Shown: piece by piece, positions 26,793 to 34,095 of the stretch
How the letters are laid out: each line of letters begins with the position of its first letter
Numbering within the stretch: the stretch's first letter is position 1
Assembly (NCBI RefSeq): GCF_051488665.1
Contig: NZ_JBPSEG010000002.1
Location: 248,001-312,000 of the forward strand
DNA length: 64,000 nucleotides
Direction of reading: 5' to 3'
From: Melioribacter sp051488665
Lineage (GTDB): Bacteria; Bacteroidota; Ignavibacteria; Ignavibacteriales; Melioribacteraceae
Notes under the pieces: generated by a model
Told to the model about the DNA's origin: nothing
The model's database searches: none
What the model saw: only the letters and a program-made list of their open reading frames with translations
Made by a program: the position numbers and the translations under genes

Positions 26793-27488
26793 TCCTTAAA
26801 AGAAAAAAGCCCTGTAATTTATCCAATTACAAGGCTTTAAGTGAGTGGGCGCTGAAGGATTCCGCCATCAGGCATTCCTTCGGAAGAACCTACGACCCCC
26901 TGCTTTTAAATGGAATCCTAAGTCTAATAGCGAGTTTTATGCAGATTTCAAAAGGTATGAGAGAAATTATAGGGTATTTTGTTAGCCCAAACACTTCAGT
27001 CAATTTTCTTTAAAAAGAAAAAAGCCTTGCAACTAAATTAATTACAAGGCTTTAAGTTAGTGGGTGCTGAAGGATTCTGCCGTAAGGCATTCCTTCGGAA
27101 GAACCTACGACCCTCTGCTTTTAAATGGAATTCTAAGTCTAATAGCGAGTTCTATGCAGATTTCAAAAGGTATGGGAGAAATTATAGCACGATTTTTTGA
27201 GCCAAAATACTTAAGTCAATTTTTTAAAAGAAAAAAGCCCTGTAATTTATTCAATTACAAGTCTTTAAGTGAGTGGGCGCTGAAGGATTCTGCCGCAAGG
27301 CATTCCTTCGGAAGAACCTACGACCCTCTGCTTTTAAATGGAATCCTAAGTCTAATAGCGAGTTTTATGCAGATTTCAAAAGGTATGGGAGAAATTATAG
27401 GGTATTTTGTTAACCCAAACACTTCAGTCAATTTTCTTTAAAAAGAAAAAAGCCTTGCAACTAAATTAATTACAAGGCTTTAAGTTAG
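26793..27488 (-). repeat. Tandem array of partial tRNA-Val copies with T-loop hairpin insertions
   Basis: Three units of 213-215 bp. Marker GCTGAAGGATTC occurs at 26851, 27066 and 27279, and at 27494 inside the intact tRNA. On the minus strand each unit reads: about 110 nt spacer, the tRNA-Val 3' half, then a terminator hairpin with a T-run. The T-loop is interrupted by about 24 nt whose core forms TGCC-(4 nt)-GGCA or GGCG. The four-base loop differs between copies (TGAT, TTAC, TTGC) while the stem is kept. Long plus-strand frames across the array are by-products of the repeat. Confidence 0.88.
27441..27483 (-). terminator. Terminator of the tRNA-Gly/tRNA-Val unit
   Basis: On the minus strand AAAGCCTTGTAATTAA pairs with TTGCAAGGCTTT and is followed by TTTTTTC-rich sequence. 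It begins 6 nt after the tRNA-Val 3' end and is duplicated with every partial tRNA copy downstream. Confidence 0.8.
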
Positions 27489-27563
27489 TGGGCGCTGAAG
27501 GATTCGAACCTACGACCCCCTGCTTGTAAGGCAGGTGCTCTGAACCAGCTGAGCTAAGCGCCC
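27489..27563 (-). tRNA. tRNA-Val (anticodon UAC)
   Basis: A complete cloverleaf: acceptor stem GGGCGCT/AGCGCCC, anticodon stem CCTGC/GCAGG around loop CTTACAA, T-loop TTCGAAT, discriminator A. CCA is not encoded. The T-stem is imperfect: GTAGG against CCTTC leaves a U-U mismatch at 50-64. The CCTTC side is the same as in the adjacent partial copies, so gene conversion from the array is possible. It lies 78 nt after tRNA-Gly and is probably co-transcribed with it. Confidence 0.93.
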
Positions 27564-27641
27564 GAACATATTATCAAAAAATTGAGTACCAATTATAGCG
27601 GATTTGAAATAAATATTCAATACCTTTGAAAAATTTTTTTG

Positions 27642-27714
27642 AGCGGGCGACGGGACTCGAACCCGCGACATGCAGCTTGGGAAGCTGCCACTCTACCAAC
27701 TGAGTTACGCCCGC
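27642..27714 (-). tRNA. tRNA-Gly (anticodon CCC)
   Basis: 73 nt with acceptor GCGGGCG/CGCCCGC, D-arm with GGTAGAGT, anticodon stem GCAGC/GCTGC around TTCCCAA, T-stem GCGGG/CCCGT and discriminator U, which is typical of tRNA-Gly. CCA is not encoded. The gene is preceded on the minus strand by eight tandem copies of its own 5' half. Confidence 0.95.
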
Positions 27715-27738
27715 TTATTTTTTTATGTCTTTTATATT

Positions 27739-28318
27739 TTTTCCTACTGGCTGCCACTCTACCTCCGTCTGTTGACGGATGAGTTACGCCCGCTTATTTT
27801 TTTATGTTTTTTTATTTTTTCCTCTAGGCTGCCACTCTACCTCCGTCAGTTGACGGATGAGTTACGCCCGCCTATTTTTTATGTTTTTTTATTTTTCCTA
27901 CTGGCTGCCACTCTACCTCCGTCAGTCGACGGATGAGTTACGCCCACTTATTTTTTATGTTTTTTTTATTTTTCCTACTGGCTGCCACTCTACCTCCGTC
28001 AGTCGACGGATGAGTTACGCCCGCTTATTTTTTTATGTTTTTTTATTTTTTCCTCTAGGCTGCCACTCTACCTCCGTCAGTCGACGGATGAGTTACGCCC
28101 GCTTATTTTTTATGTTTTTTATTTTTTCCTACAGGCTGCCACTCTACCTCCGTCAGTTGACGGATGAGTTACGCCCGCTTATTTTTTATGTTTTTTATTT
28201 TTTCCTACAGGCTGCCACTCTACCTCCGTCAGTTGACGGATGAGTTACGCCCGCTTATTTTTTTATGTCGTTTTTATTTTTTCTACAAGCTGCCACTCTG
28301 CCTCCGTCAGTTGACGGA
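27739..28318 (-). repeat. Tandem array of eight tRNA-Gly 5'-half copies with D-loop palindrome
   Basis: Copies begin (plus-strand CTGCCACTCT) at 27751, 27829, 27905, 27982, 28060, 28136, 28212 and 28290, a period of 76-78 bp. On the minus strand each reads: AT-rich leader, GCGGGCGTAACTCA, a 16-bp palindrome TCCGTCAACTGACGGA (or a close variant), then GGTAGAGTGGCAG, breaking off before the anticodon. The palindrome replaces three bases of the D-loop. The last copy is cut short. The leader is also related to the sequence just upstream of the intact tRNA-Gly. Confidence 0.9.
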
Positions 28319-28426
28319 GAAACAATTTTTCAATGAACTCAATTTATTAAATATCTCACATGGTTATTATCTGCAAAATTATCAACGGGCAAATTCAGAT
28401 TCAATATTTTTTTATAATTTTATGAT

Positions 28427-29092
28427 ATGAAAAATTTCAACAAGAAAACGGAATTGATAATAATTGCAGCTTCGCTCTTAACTATAACCTTACTATGGGA
28501 TACGAAAATTATTTACCCGGTCAAACTTATATTAATTTTGTTTCATGAAGCTTCTCATGCCCTAACGGCGTTTTTGACCGGCGGAAAGATTGTCGGTATT
28601 GAATTAAACGGCGATCTATCGGGAGGCTGCGTTACGGAAGGCGGAAACAATCTCTTGATAGCCCTTAGCGGCTACCCCGGCAGTTTTATCATTGCCGCTT
28701 TGTTATTCTTTTCGGCTTACAATCAAAAGTTAAAACTCGTCTCCACATTCGGAATCCCGGCGGCTTTAATATTCATTACGGCTAATTTCATAACGGATAC
28801 GGGAATGTCAATCATAATTATAATTATTGCCGCTGCATTTTTTATAATCGCTCGTTTTACGCCAGATGTTATAAACCGGTTATTTTTCATAATTACGGGA
28901 CTTACCGGATTGATTTATGTGGCGCTCGATCTTTTTGCGGATTCGTCCGGCGAAAATTTAATTCGGTCCGATGTAACTCAATTGTCATATCAAAGCGGCA
29001 TCCCAGAATTTACCTGGATTGTTTTGTGGCTTATGATCTTTCTTGTTTTATTTTGGTATGCCGGCAAAAAAATTATCTTCGGCAAAAGCTGA
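28427..29092 (+). CDS. M50B-like membrane metallopeptidase
   Basis: 221 residues, about six membrane segments. The zinc site is visible as HEASH within LFHEASHALTAFLTGG (HExxH form), followed by GIELNGDLSGGC. This matches the peptidase M50B-like family (small SpoIVFB/site-2-protease relatives of unknown substrate). It is a plus-strand gene on its own between the tRNA-Gly array and a convergent MFS gene that ends one base away. No partner that would point to a substrate is next to it. Confidence 0.75.
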   Translation: MKNFNKKTELIIIAASLLTITLLWDTKIIYPVKLILILFHEASHALTAFLTGGKIVGIELNGDLSGGCVTEGGNNLLIALSGYPGSFIIAALLFFSAYNQKLKLVSTFGIPAALIFITANFITDTGMSIIIIIIAAAFFIIARFTPDVINRLFFIITGLTGLIYVALDLFADSSGENLIRSDVTQLSYQSGIPEFTWIVLWLMIFLVLFWYAGKKIIFGKS

Positions 29093-29093
29093 T

Positions 29094-30392
29094 TTATTTA
29101 TCGCGAACCGCTCCGAGAAACAACAACCCAATGACGAAAAATATTCCGATACTCAGAATCGCATATTTCTGACTTCCGGTCAAATAACTGGTAATTCCGA
29201 ATACAAGCGGACCTAGAATAGCCGAACTCTTTCCGAAAAAAGAGTAGAATCCGAAAAATTCAGTCTTTTTATTGTAAGGAGTAAGTTTGGACATCAGGCT
29301 TCGACTTATCGATTGCGTGGCTCCCATCACCATTCCGGCTAAGAGTCCCACCAAATAAAAATAACGACTCAGTAACAAGTGTCCGTCTGAATTCGGATTC
29401 AAATTAAAGATCGACGCGGTTAATACGATTAACGGCGAATCGGCGGAACTGGTGAAATACGCCAAAAGAATAGTTACTATCCAGATCGAAAGGGATATTA
29501 TAAGAGATTTTTTTTGCCCGATAGAATCGGATATAATTCCGAAGATAACCGAACCGATGATTGCGGTTGTCTGAACGATCATAAAAAATACAATTAATTC
29601 TTTCATCGAAAATGACAAGGTCGTGCTGGCATAATTGCCCGAAAAATAGATAACCGTATTTACCCCTTCGATAAAAAAGAAGTATGAAACCAGAAAAAGC
29701 ACAAGGTTACGGTAATTCTTTAGGTTCTTCAAAGTGGCTGTTACCCTTCCGAATCCGATTGAAAAATACGACTCGTCTACAGTCCTGCTTTTTCTTGAAT
29801 CTTTCAGAAACAGAAACAAAGGCAATGCAAAAATCAAAAAAACGAGAGCCGACAACGGAAATGTTTCTTTTATCATATTGCGCTCTATAAAAGGATAAAC
29901 AACCAACAGAGTAGTGAACGAGCCCAAATAACCCATTGCAAAGCCGTAACCGCTAACTCTGCCATAGCTGCTTTCTTTTGTTATTTCCGGCAGAAATGCG
30001 TCATAAAAGACCAATCCCGCTTCGAATCCGATATTTGCAATAATAAAAAGAACGAGACCGAAAAATAAATCCCCGCTGCCGACGAAATAGAGCAATAATG
30101 TGGATAGAATGCATAAAGCGGTAAAAAATAACAGGAATCTTTTTTTGCCCGCCGAATAATCGGCAATAGCTCCCAATACCGGCGAGACGATCGCGGTGAT
30201 CAGCATGGAAATACTTGTGCCTACGCTCCAATAGAAATCTCCTACCGGCTCGCCGTTGGCGACTGTGTGTTTGAAATAAACCGCATAAAGAAATGTAACT
30301 ACGACTATCGAATATGATGTGTTTGCAAAATCGAACAGCGTCCAGACAAAGATTTTGAATTTTTCATTATTTCTAAGATTCTTGATCGTCAA
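29094..30392 (-). CDS. UMF1-type MFS transporter
   Basis: About 432 residues, 12 membrane segments. The N-terminus FVWTLFDFANTSYSIVVVTF and the later SRSLMSKLTPYNKKTEFFGF are typical of the UMF1/Atg22-like branch of the major facilitator superfamily; substrates are unknown, with amino acid or metabolite efflux suggested for relatives. No ATG lies near the expected start. I prefer a TTG at 30390-30392, which overlaps the end of nusB by 20 nt and has GGA upstream; another TTG at 30428 is possible. Overlap with nusB implies translational coupling. Confidence 0.8.
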   Translation of the reverse strand: MTIKNLRNNEKFKIFVWTLFDFANTSYSIVVVTFLYAVYFKHTVANGEPVGDFYWSVGTSISMLITAIVSPVLGAIADYSAGKKRFLLFFTALCILSTLLLYFVGSGDLFFGLVLFIIANIGFEAGLVFYDAFLPEITKESSYGRVSGYGFAMGYLGSFTTLLVVYPFIERNMIKETFPLSALVFLIFALPLFLFLKDSRKSRTVDESYFSIGFGRVTATLKNLKNYRNLVLFLVSYFFFIEGVNTVIYFSGNYASTTLSFSMKELIVFFMIVQTTAIIGSVIFGIISDSIGQKKSLIISLSIWIVTILLAYFTSSADSPLIVLTASIFNLNPNSDGHLLLSRYFYLVGLLAGMVMGATQSISRSLMSKLTPYNKKTEFFGFYSFFGKSSAILGPLVFGITSYLTGSQKYAILSIGIFFVIGLLFLGAVRDK

Positions 30393-30885
30393 GAGTATCC
30401 GATGAATTTTTTTTAGACGACTTTGCAAGCGACTGATCGATAAGTCCCCGTCCGCTCTTATTCAGCTTGCCGGACTCTTTTAAGTCGGATAGAATGGCAT
30501 CGAGTATGCCGTTAATGAATTTATTGCTGTTTGAAGTGGAAAAATCCTTTGCAATTTCGATAATTTCATTGATTGTAACTTTCGGCGGGATGTCCGGGAA
30601 ATAGAGCAGCTCACAGATACCGATGCGCAGAAGAATTCTGTCGATTAAGGCAATTCTGTCCATTTCCCAGTTAGCCACTTTTTCTTTAATTTTTTCGTCG
30701 AGTTCTTTTCTGTTAATAATTGTTTTTTCGATTAATTCTCTGGCAAAATCGATATCTGTTTGGACGGATAAATCCGACAGGAGACCGTTTATAAGCGCTT
30801 CGAGACCTTCGCCGTTAAGTTCATAAGCATAAAGAACCTGAAGAGCTCTTTCGCGTAGAATTCTTCTTACTGATTTCTTACTCAT
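30373..30885 (-). CDS. nusB: Transcription antitermination factor NusB
   Basis: 170 residues from the ATG at 30883-30885 (MSKKSVRRILRERALQVLYA); a GTG 27 nt upstream is less likely. The N-terminal RRxxRERALQVLYAYE helix and the C-terminal INEIIEIAKDFSTSNSNKFI with NGILDAI are standard NusB features. It binds boxA RNA together with NusE (S10) in rRNA antitermination. The roughly 35-residue tail rich in Ser, Lys and Asp after the core is longer than usual. It overlaps the downstream transporter gene. Confidence 0.93.
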   Translation of the reverse strand: MSKKSVRRILRERALQVLYAYELNGEGLEALINGLLSDLSVQTDIDFARELIEKTIINRKELDEKIKEKVANWEMDRIALIDRILLRIGICELLYFPDIPPKVTINEIIEIAKDFSTSNSNKFINGILDAILSDLKESGKLNKSGRGLIDQSLAKSSKKNSSDTLDDQES

Positions 30886-30962
30886 TATATAAAAGACCGG
30901 ATTTTTTAACACACAAATCTAAGATACTTGGCGGTAAAATGAAAATTATTCGACAAATATTC

Positions 30963-31991
30963 TCAAATTGCAAAGAGCCAGAATAAAATAAGCGCTATCC
31001 CTTCCCTTAGCCGATAATAAAACGCCCGGGAGAAAATCATCTTATAGCCCGAAGGAATAAGGTCGGCTTTTATTCCGAAGAAGCCGCAAGTTTGACTGAT
31101 TCTTGGCAGATGAAATTTATCGGATATAATTGCAAGATTTTCCGGATTACCGTTTTCATTTTTAATATGGAATAAATATTTAACCTGCTCACGCGTAGTG
31201 CCCGATTTATCCTCTTTAATTATCGACCGGGCATCGACACCGAGATTCAACAAATAATGATAAGCCGCGTCGGCTTCGCTCAATTCGCCGGGCGCTTTTC
31301 CTCCGGTTAAAATAATTTTTTTAACAATGCCGCTTCTGTATAAGTCGAGGGTTTTTCTCAAACGCGCTTCGAAAATCGGACTGGGCGATTTTTTGTTCCA
31401 AACTGCCGCGCCCGGAACCAGCGCATAGTCGTATATCCTGCCTTTAATTCCTTCCTTCGGAGCCGGATAGAACCAAACGTAAAACAGGCTGATTATAAAA
31501 AAAAGAACAAAGAAAAGTAATGTTCTGAATAATGAGACCAGATAAACCGCTTTCTCTTTCGAAAGTGCGCAGCTCCAGAGATAAATCATCAGATAAAGTT
31601 GAAAGAAATACGAAACAAGAAACAACAAACCGACGTGAATCTTTTTGATCTGGAACGTGAAAAAATATTCTTCCGAAGTATACGAATCGAGCAGATTCAA
31701 CAAACCCGTAAATTTGTCGATGAATATTAAAATCAATGGCGTATAAGATAGTATAAGGAGAACGGACAAAAACATTCTTGACAGATTTTTAGACTTCCTA
31801 TTAGCCGCAATTAATCCCGTAATTGTCAAAAACATTACAATTATATTAAGAAGATTTCCGATGAAGTAAGGATTGTAATCGAGGGGATTTAATTGATTAT
31901 TCAGGTATTTCAGGGTCGTAATAAATAAAAAAAGCGCAACGACTGCGGGAATCAAGAAAGGCAATGAAATTTGTTTTCTGGCTGATTTCAA
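30963..31991 (-). CDS. YdcF/SanA-like DUF218 membrane protein
   Basis: 342 residues: five or six membrane segments, then a soluble DUF218 domain from about 190 with YALVPGAAVWNKKSPSP, IILTGGKAPGELSEADAA and DKSGTTREQVKYL. This family (YdcF, SanA, ElyC) acts at the envelope, linked to cell-wall or lipid-carrier maintenance, with its conserved acidic and Arg residues in the last domain. It overlaps the ABC ATPase gene by 4 nt, so the two are co-expressed. The substrate is unknown. Confidence 0.8.
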   Translation of the reverse strand: MKSARKQISLPFLIPAVVALFLFITTLKYLNNQLNPLDYNPYFIGNLLNIIVMFLTITGLIAANRKSKNLSRMFLSVLLILSYTPLILIFIDKFTGLLNLLDSYTSEEYFFTFQIKKIHVGLLFLVSYFFQLYLMIYLWSCALSKEKAVYLVSLFRTLLFFVLFFIISLFYVWFYPAPKEGIKGRIYDYALVPGAAVWNKKSPSPIFEARLRKTLDLYRSGIVKKIILTGGKAPGELSEADAAYHYLLNLGVDARSIIKEDKSGTTREQVKYLFHIKNENGNPENLAIISDKFHLPRISQTCGFFGIKADLIPSGYKMIFSRAFYYRLREGIALILFWLFAI

Positions 31992-32785
31992 TTCAATTTA
32001 TCTGGTTTGACCAAAACATTTAAAATATCGTCCGTATATTTAATCACTTCCGCATTAACTTTAAATATATCTTTGATATTTTTTTCGTTGAGAACGTCTT
32101 TTTTATTGCCGGAAATTAGTATTCTGCCGTTAACCATGAAAGAAATATAGTCCGAATAAACTCCCGCGAGATTAAGATCGTGAGTAACCGTAAGAATAGT
32201 AATTTGCTTTTGTATTCTGAGTTCGTTTAGAATTCCGTAAATACTAACCTGATGTTCAATATCGAGGTGAGCGTTCGGCTCGTCGAGCAGTATGATAGAA
32301 GCGTTTTGCGCCACGGCTCTCGCAATCATAACGCGCTGCAATTCTCCGCCGGATAACTCGTTGATTCCCTTATGCTTTATATGGTCGATTTCAAATATCT
32401 CGAGCGCGTGTTTTACGATTCGCCGGTCTTCTTCGTTTTCAAAACCCATAAAATTCATATACGGCGTTCTTCCCATCATCACTGTTTCATATACGGAATA
32501 CGGAAATGCGGAACTGATTTTTTGAGGCACATATGCAATTGTTTTGGCAAGGTCTTTTCTTTTATAATCCTGAATGTCGACGCCGTTAATAAAAATATTG
32601 CCTCTTGCCGGTTTAATAAAACGAAGGATTAATTTCAGGAGAGTCGATTTTCCGCTTCCATTCGGTCCGAGCAAACTAAAAAAAGCGCCTTTATTAACTC
32701 CCCAGTCGTCTACCGTAAGCTTAAATTGATTGTTCTGCTTACCGCCCTGGTAGCTGAAATAAAGGTTGTTAATTTTAATTATCAA
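31988..32785 (-). CDS. ABC transporter ATPase, FecE/BtuD-like
   Basis: 265 residues. Walker A GPNGSGKST, Q-loop AYVPQ, signature LSGGELQRVMIARA, Walker B IILLDEPNAHLD and the switch His in TVTHDLN are all present. Within ABC proteins the sequence is closest to ATPases of iron-siderophore, haem or cobalamin importers (YVPQ with ELQR signature). No permease or binding-protein gene adjoins it, so its membrane partner must be encoded elsewhere. It is followed, with a 4-nt overlap, by the YdcF-like gene. Confidence 0.88.
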   Translation of the reverse strand: MIIKINNLYFSYQGGKQNNQFKLTVDDWGVNKGAFFSLLGPNGSGKSTLLKLILRFIKPARGNIFINGVDIQDYKRKDLAKTIAYVPQKISSAFPYSVYETVMMGRTPYMNFMGFENEEDRRIVKHALEIFEIDHIKHKGINELSGGELQRVMIARAVAQNASIILLDEPNAHLDIEHQVSIYGILNELRIQKQITILTVTHDLNLAGVYSDYISFMVNGRILISGNKKDVLNEKNIKDIFKVNAEVIKYTDDILNVLVKPDKLN

Positions 32786-32832
32786 TTTAATATGACAGAT
32801 AATTTATAAATAAGCGGAGAAAAAATAAAAAA

Positions 32833-32903
32833 GGGCTTTCTAAAAAGTTTAATCGATTTTAGATTCTTCCGCCGCAGCGGAGCAATTACTTTTTAGACAG
32901 CCC
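32833..32903 (-). terminator. Long inverted repeat after tonB: terminator, possibly derived from an IS end or MITE
   Basis: GGGCTTTCTAAAAAGT (32833-32848) and ACTTTTTAGACAGCCC (32888-32903) are 15/16 complementary. Between them lies a second hairpin, TCCGCCGCAGCGGA. On the minus strand the repeat is followed by TTTTTTATTTTTT, so it would terminate the tonB transcript. The GGGCTGTCTAAAAAGT end resembles terminal inverted repeats of IS1182-type elements, which suggests a MITE-like origin. No clear target duplication is seen. Confidence 0.6.
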
Positions 32904-32911
32904 CTAAACTT

Positions 32912-33571
32912 TTATTGAAGCTTGAAGACTACCGGAATGGATACCTGAACTTTTACCGGTTTGCCTCTTTGTCTTCCGGGTTTGAATTTGGTTTCCATAA
33001 CGGCTTTGACGGCAGCCTCGTCGCAACCTGCGCCGATACCTTTAATCACTTCCGCTTTAACCACGTTACCGTTTTCGTCGACAAAAGCTTTAATATAAAC
33101 TCTGCCCTGAACGCCTGCGCGTTTAGCTATTTCGGGATAAATAATTTTTTTCTGAATAGCTTCAATACCGCCTATCGGTTCGGGTTGCTCTTCAACTGCG
33201 ACGAAGAAAACAGCCTCTTCTTCTTCTTTGGCTTCTTCTTTTGGCGGCGGCGGCGGAGCTGCCGTTACCTGCTCGTTAATATCGAGCTCTGTTTCGCCAA
33301 TTTCTATATCCTCCAGTACATCCTCGGAAGGCGCTTCTATCGGAATTGGCGGCTTTGGCGGCGGCGGCGGAGCCGTTTCCTGTTTTGTATTAACCACATC
33401 CTCAACGTTTACCAATTCTTGTGCCGCTTCAAGTTTTACGGCTTCTTTTTTCATCTGCGGGAAAAACTTGAAGGCAAGAATTATAACAGCCAGAGAGATT
33501 ATAATACTAATCTCAAATACCCTCTGATACTGTCTCTTTAGATCTGCTTTTGGATTTTTCTTTAAAGCCAC
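32912..33571 (-). CDS. tonB: TonB family energy-transducing protein
   Basis: 219 residues. One membrane helix near the N-terminus (ISIIISLAVIILAFKFF), a periplasmic stretch rich in Pro and Glu (PPPPPKPPIPIEAP, PPPPPKEEAKEEEE), and a C-terminal TonB domain (YPEIAKRAGVQGRVYIKAFV to PVKVQVSIPVVFKLQ) with the conserved GxVxVxFxVDxxGxV pattern in variant form. It passes the proton-motive force from ExbB/ExbD to TonB-dependent receptors, possibly including the glucan-locus receptor. Monocistronic, closed by the long inverted repeat downstream. Confidence 0.92.
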   Translation of the reverse strand: MALKKNPKADLKRQYQRVFEISIIISLAVIILAFKFFPQMKKEAVKLEAAQELVNVEDVVNTKQETAPPPPPKPPIPIEAPSEDVLEDIEIGETELDINEQVTAAPPPPPKEEAKEEEEAVFFVAVEEQPEPIGGIEAIQKKIIYPEIAKRAGVQGRVYIKAFVDENGNVVKAEVIKGIGAGCDEAAVKAVMETKFKPGRQRGKPVKVQVSIPVVFKLQ

Positions 33572-33663
33572 AATTTATCTCCTATTTACACATTTAGCCT
33601 TAGCAAACTTAAAAAATTGAGAGTGAATAGTCAATTTGTTTCTCTTGTTTTACCCTTCATATT

Positions 33664-34095
33664 TTAAATTGTTTCTGCTCTTTTCACAATTTTTAAAAAT
33701 TTATCCACGATCAGCAGCCCCAGCGTACCGCCGGCTATGTCGGACATCAAATCAAATAGATCGCAATACCTGCCCGGAATGAAAGCCTGATGAATTTCGT
33801 CCAGAGATGCATAGATTACAATAAACCAGAAGGTTATTTTGAACGGCATCTGTGAAAATTTAGGAATTTTCCGCTGGAAATGCACCGAAAGAGCCAGCAT
33901 CATCGAAAGAATAAGATACGCTATGAAATGTTGAATTTTATCCTGCCAGACGAATATCTGAGGCAATTTATCGGCGGGAATAGTCGTAAGCGAAAATAAT
34001 AAAATCCAATATATTACGAGCGGAGTATAAACGTATCGACGCGGATTAGTCCTCAATATCCGGTAAAAACGTATCAATAATGAATTTGATTGCAT
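33664..34095 (-). CDS. VanZ-like membrane protein
   Basis: 143 residues, four predicted membrane helices. The family pattern is visible: DKIQHFIAYLILSMM, then YASLDEIHQAFIPGR and DLFDLMSDIAGGTLG. VanZ-like proteins are of poorly known function; VanZ itself gives low-level teicoplanin resistance. The gene overlaps the end of the NAD(P)HX repair gene by 50 nt in another frame, so the two are translated from one message. It is the last gene of the complex I-linked run that starts at asnS. Confidence 0.82.
   Translation of the reverse strand: MQSNSLLIRFYRILRTNPRRYVYTPLVIYWILLFSLTTIPADKLPQIFVWQDKIQHFIAYLILSMMLALSVHFQRKIPKFSQMPFKITFWFIVIYASLDEIHQAFIPGRYCDLFDLMSDIAGGTLGLLIVDKFLKIVKRAETI

Noticed and set aside
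27064..27441. A 125-codon plus-strand frame with an internal duplicated protein segment
   Set aside because: It lies entirely in the tRNA-Val tandem array; the repeated peptide just mirrors the 213-bp DNA unit, and the other strand carries tRNA and terminator structures.
27739..28318. CRISPR array
   Set aside because: The 76-78 bp period is made almost wholly of repeat with no unique spacers, and no cas genes are present; the unit is tRNA-derived.
27670..28430. Three overlapping plus-strand frames with repeating LPLYLRQLTDELRP peptides
   Set aside because: They are read from the 77-bp tRNA-Gly half-repeats. The frame shifts between 76- and 78-bp units and there are no ribosome binding sites.
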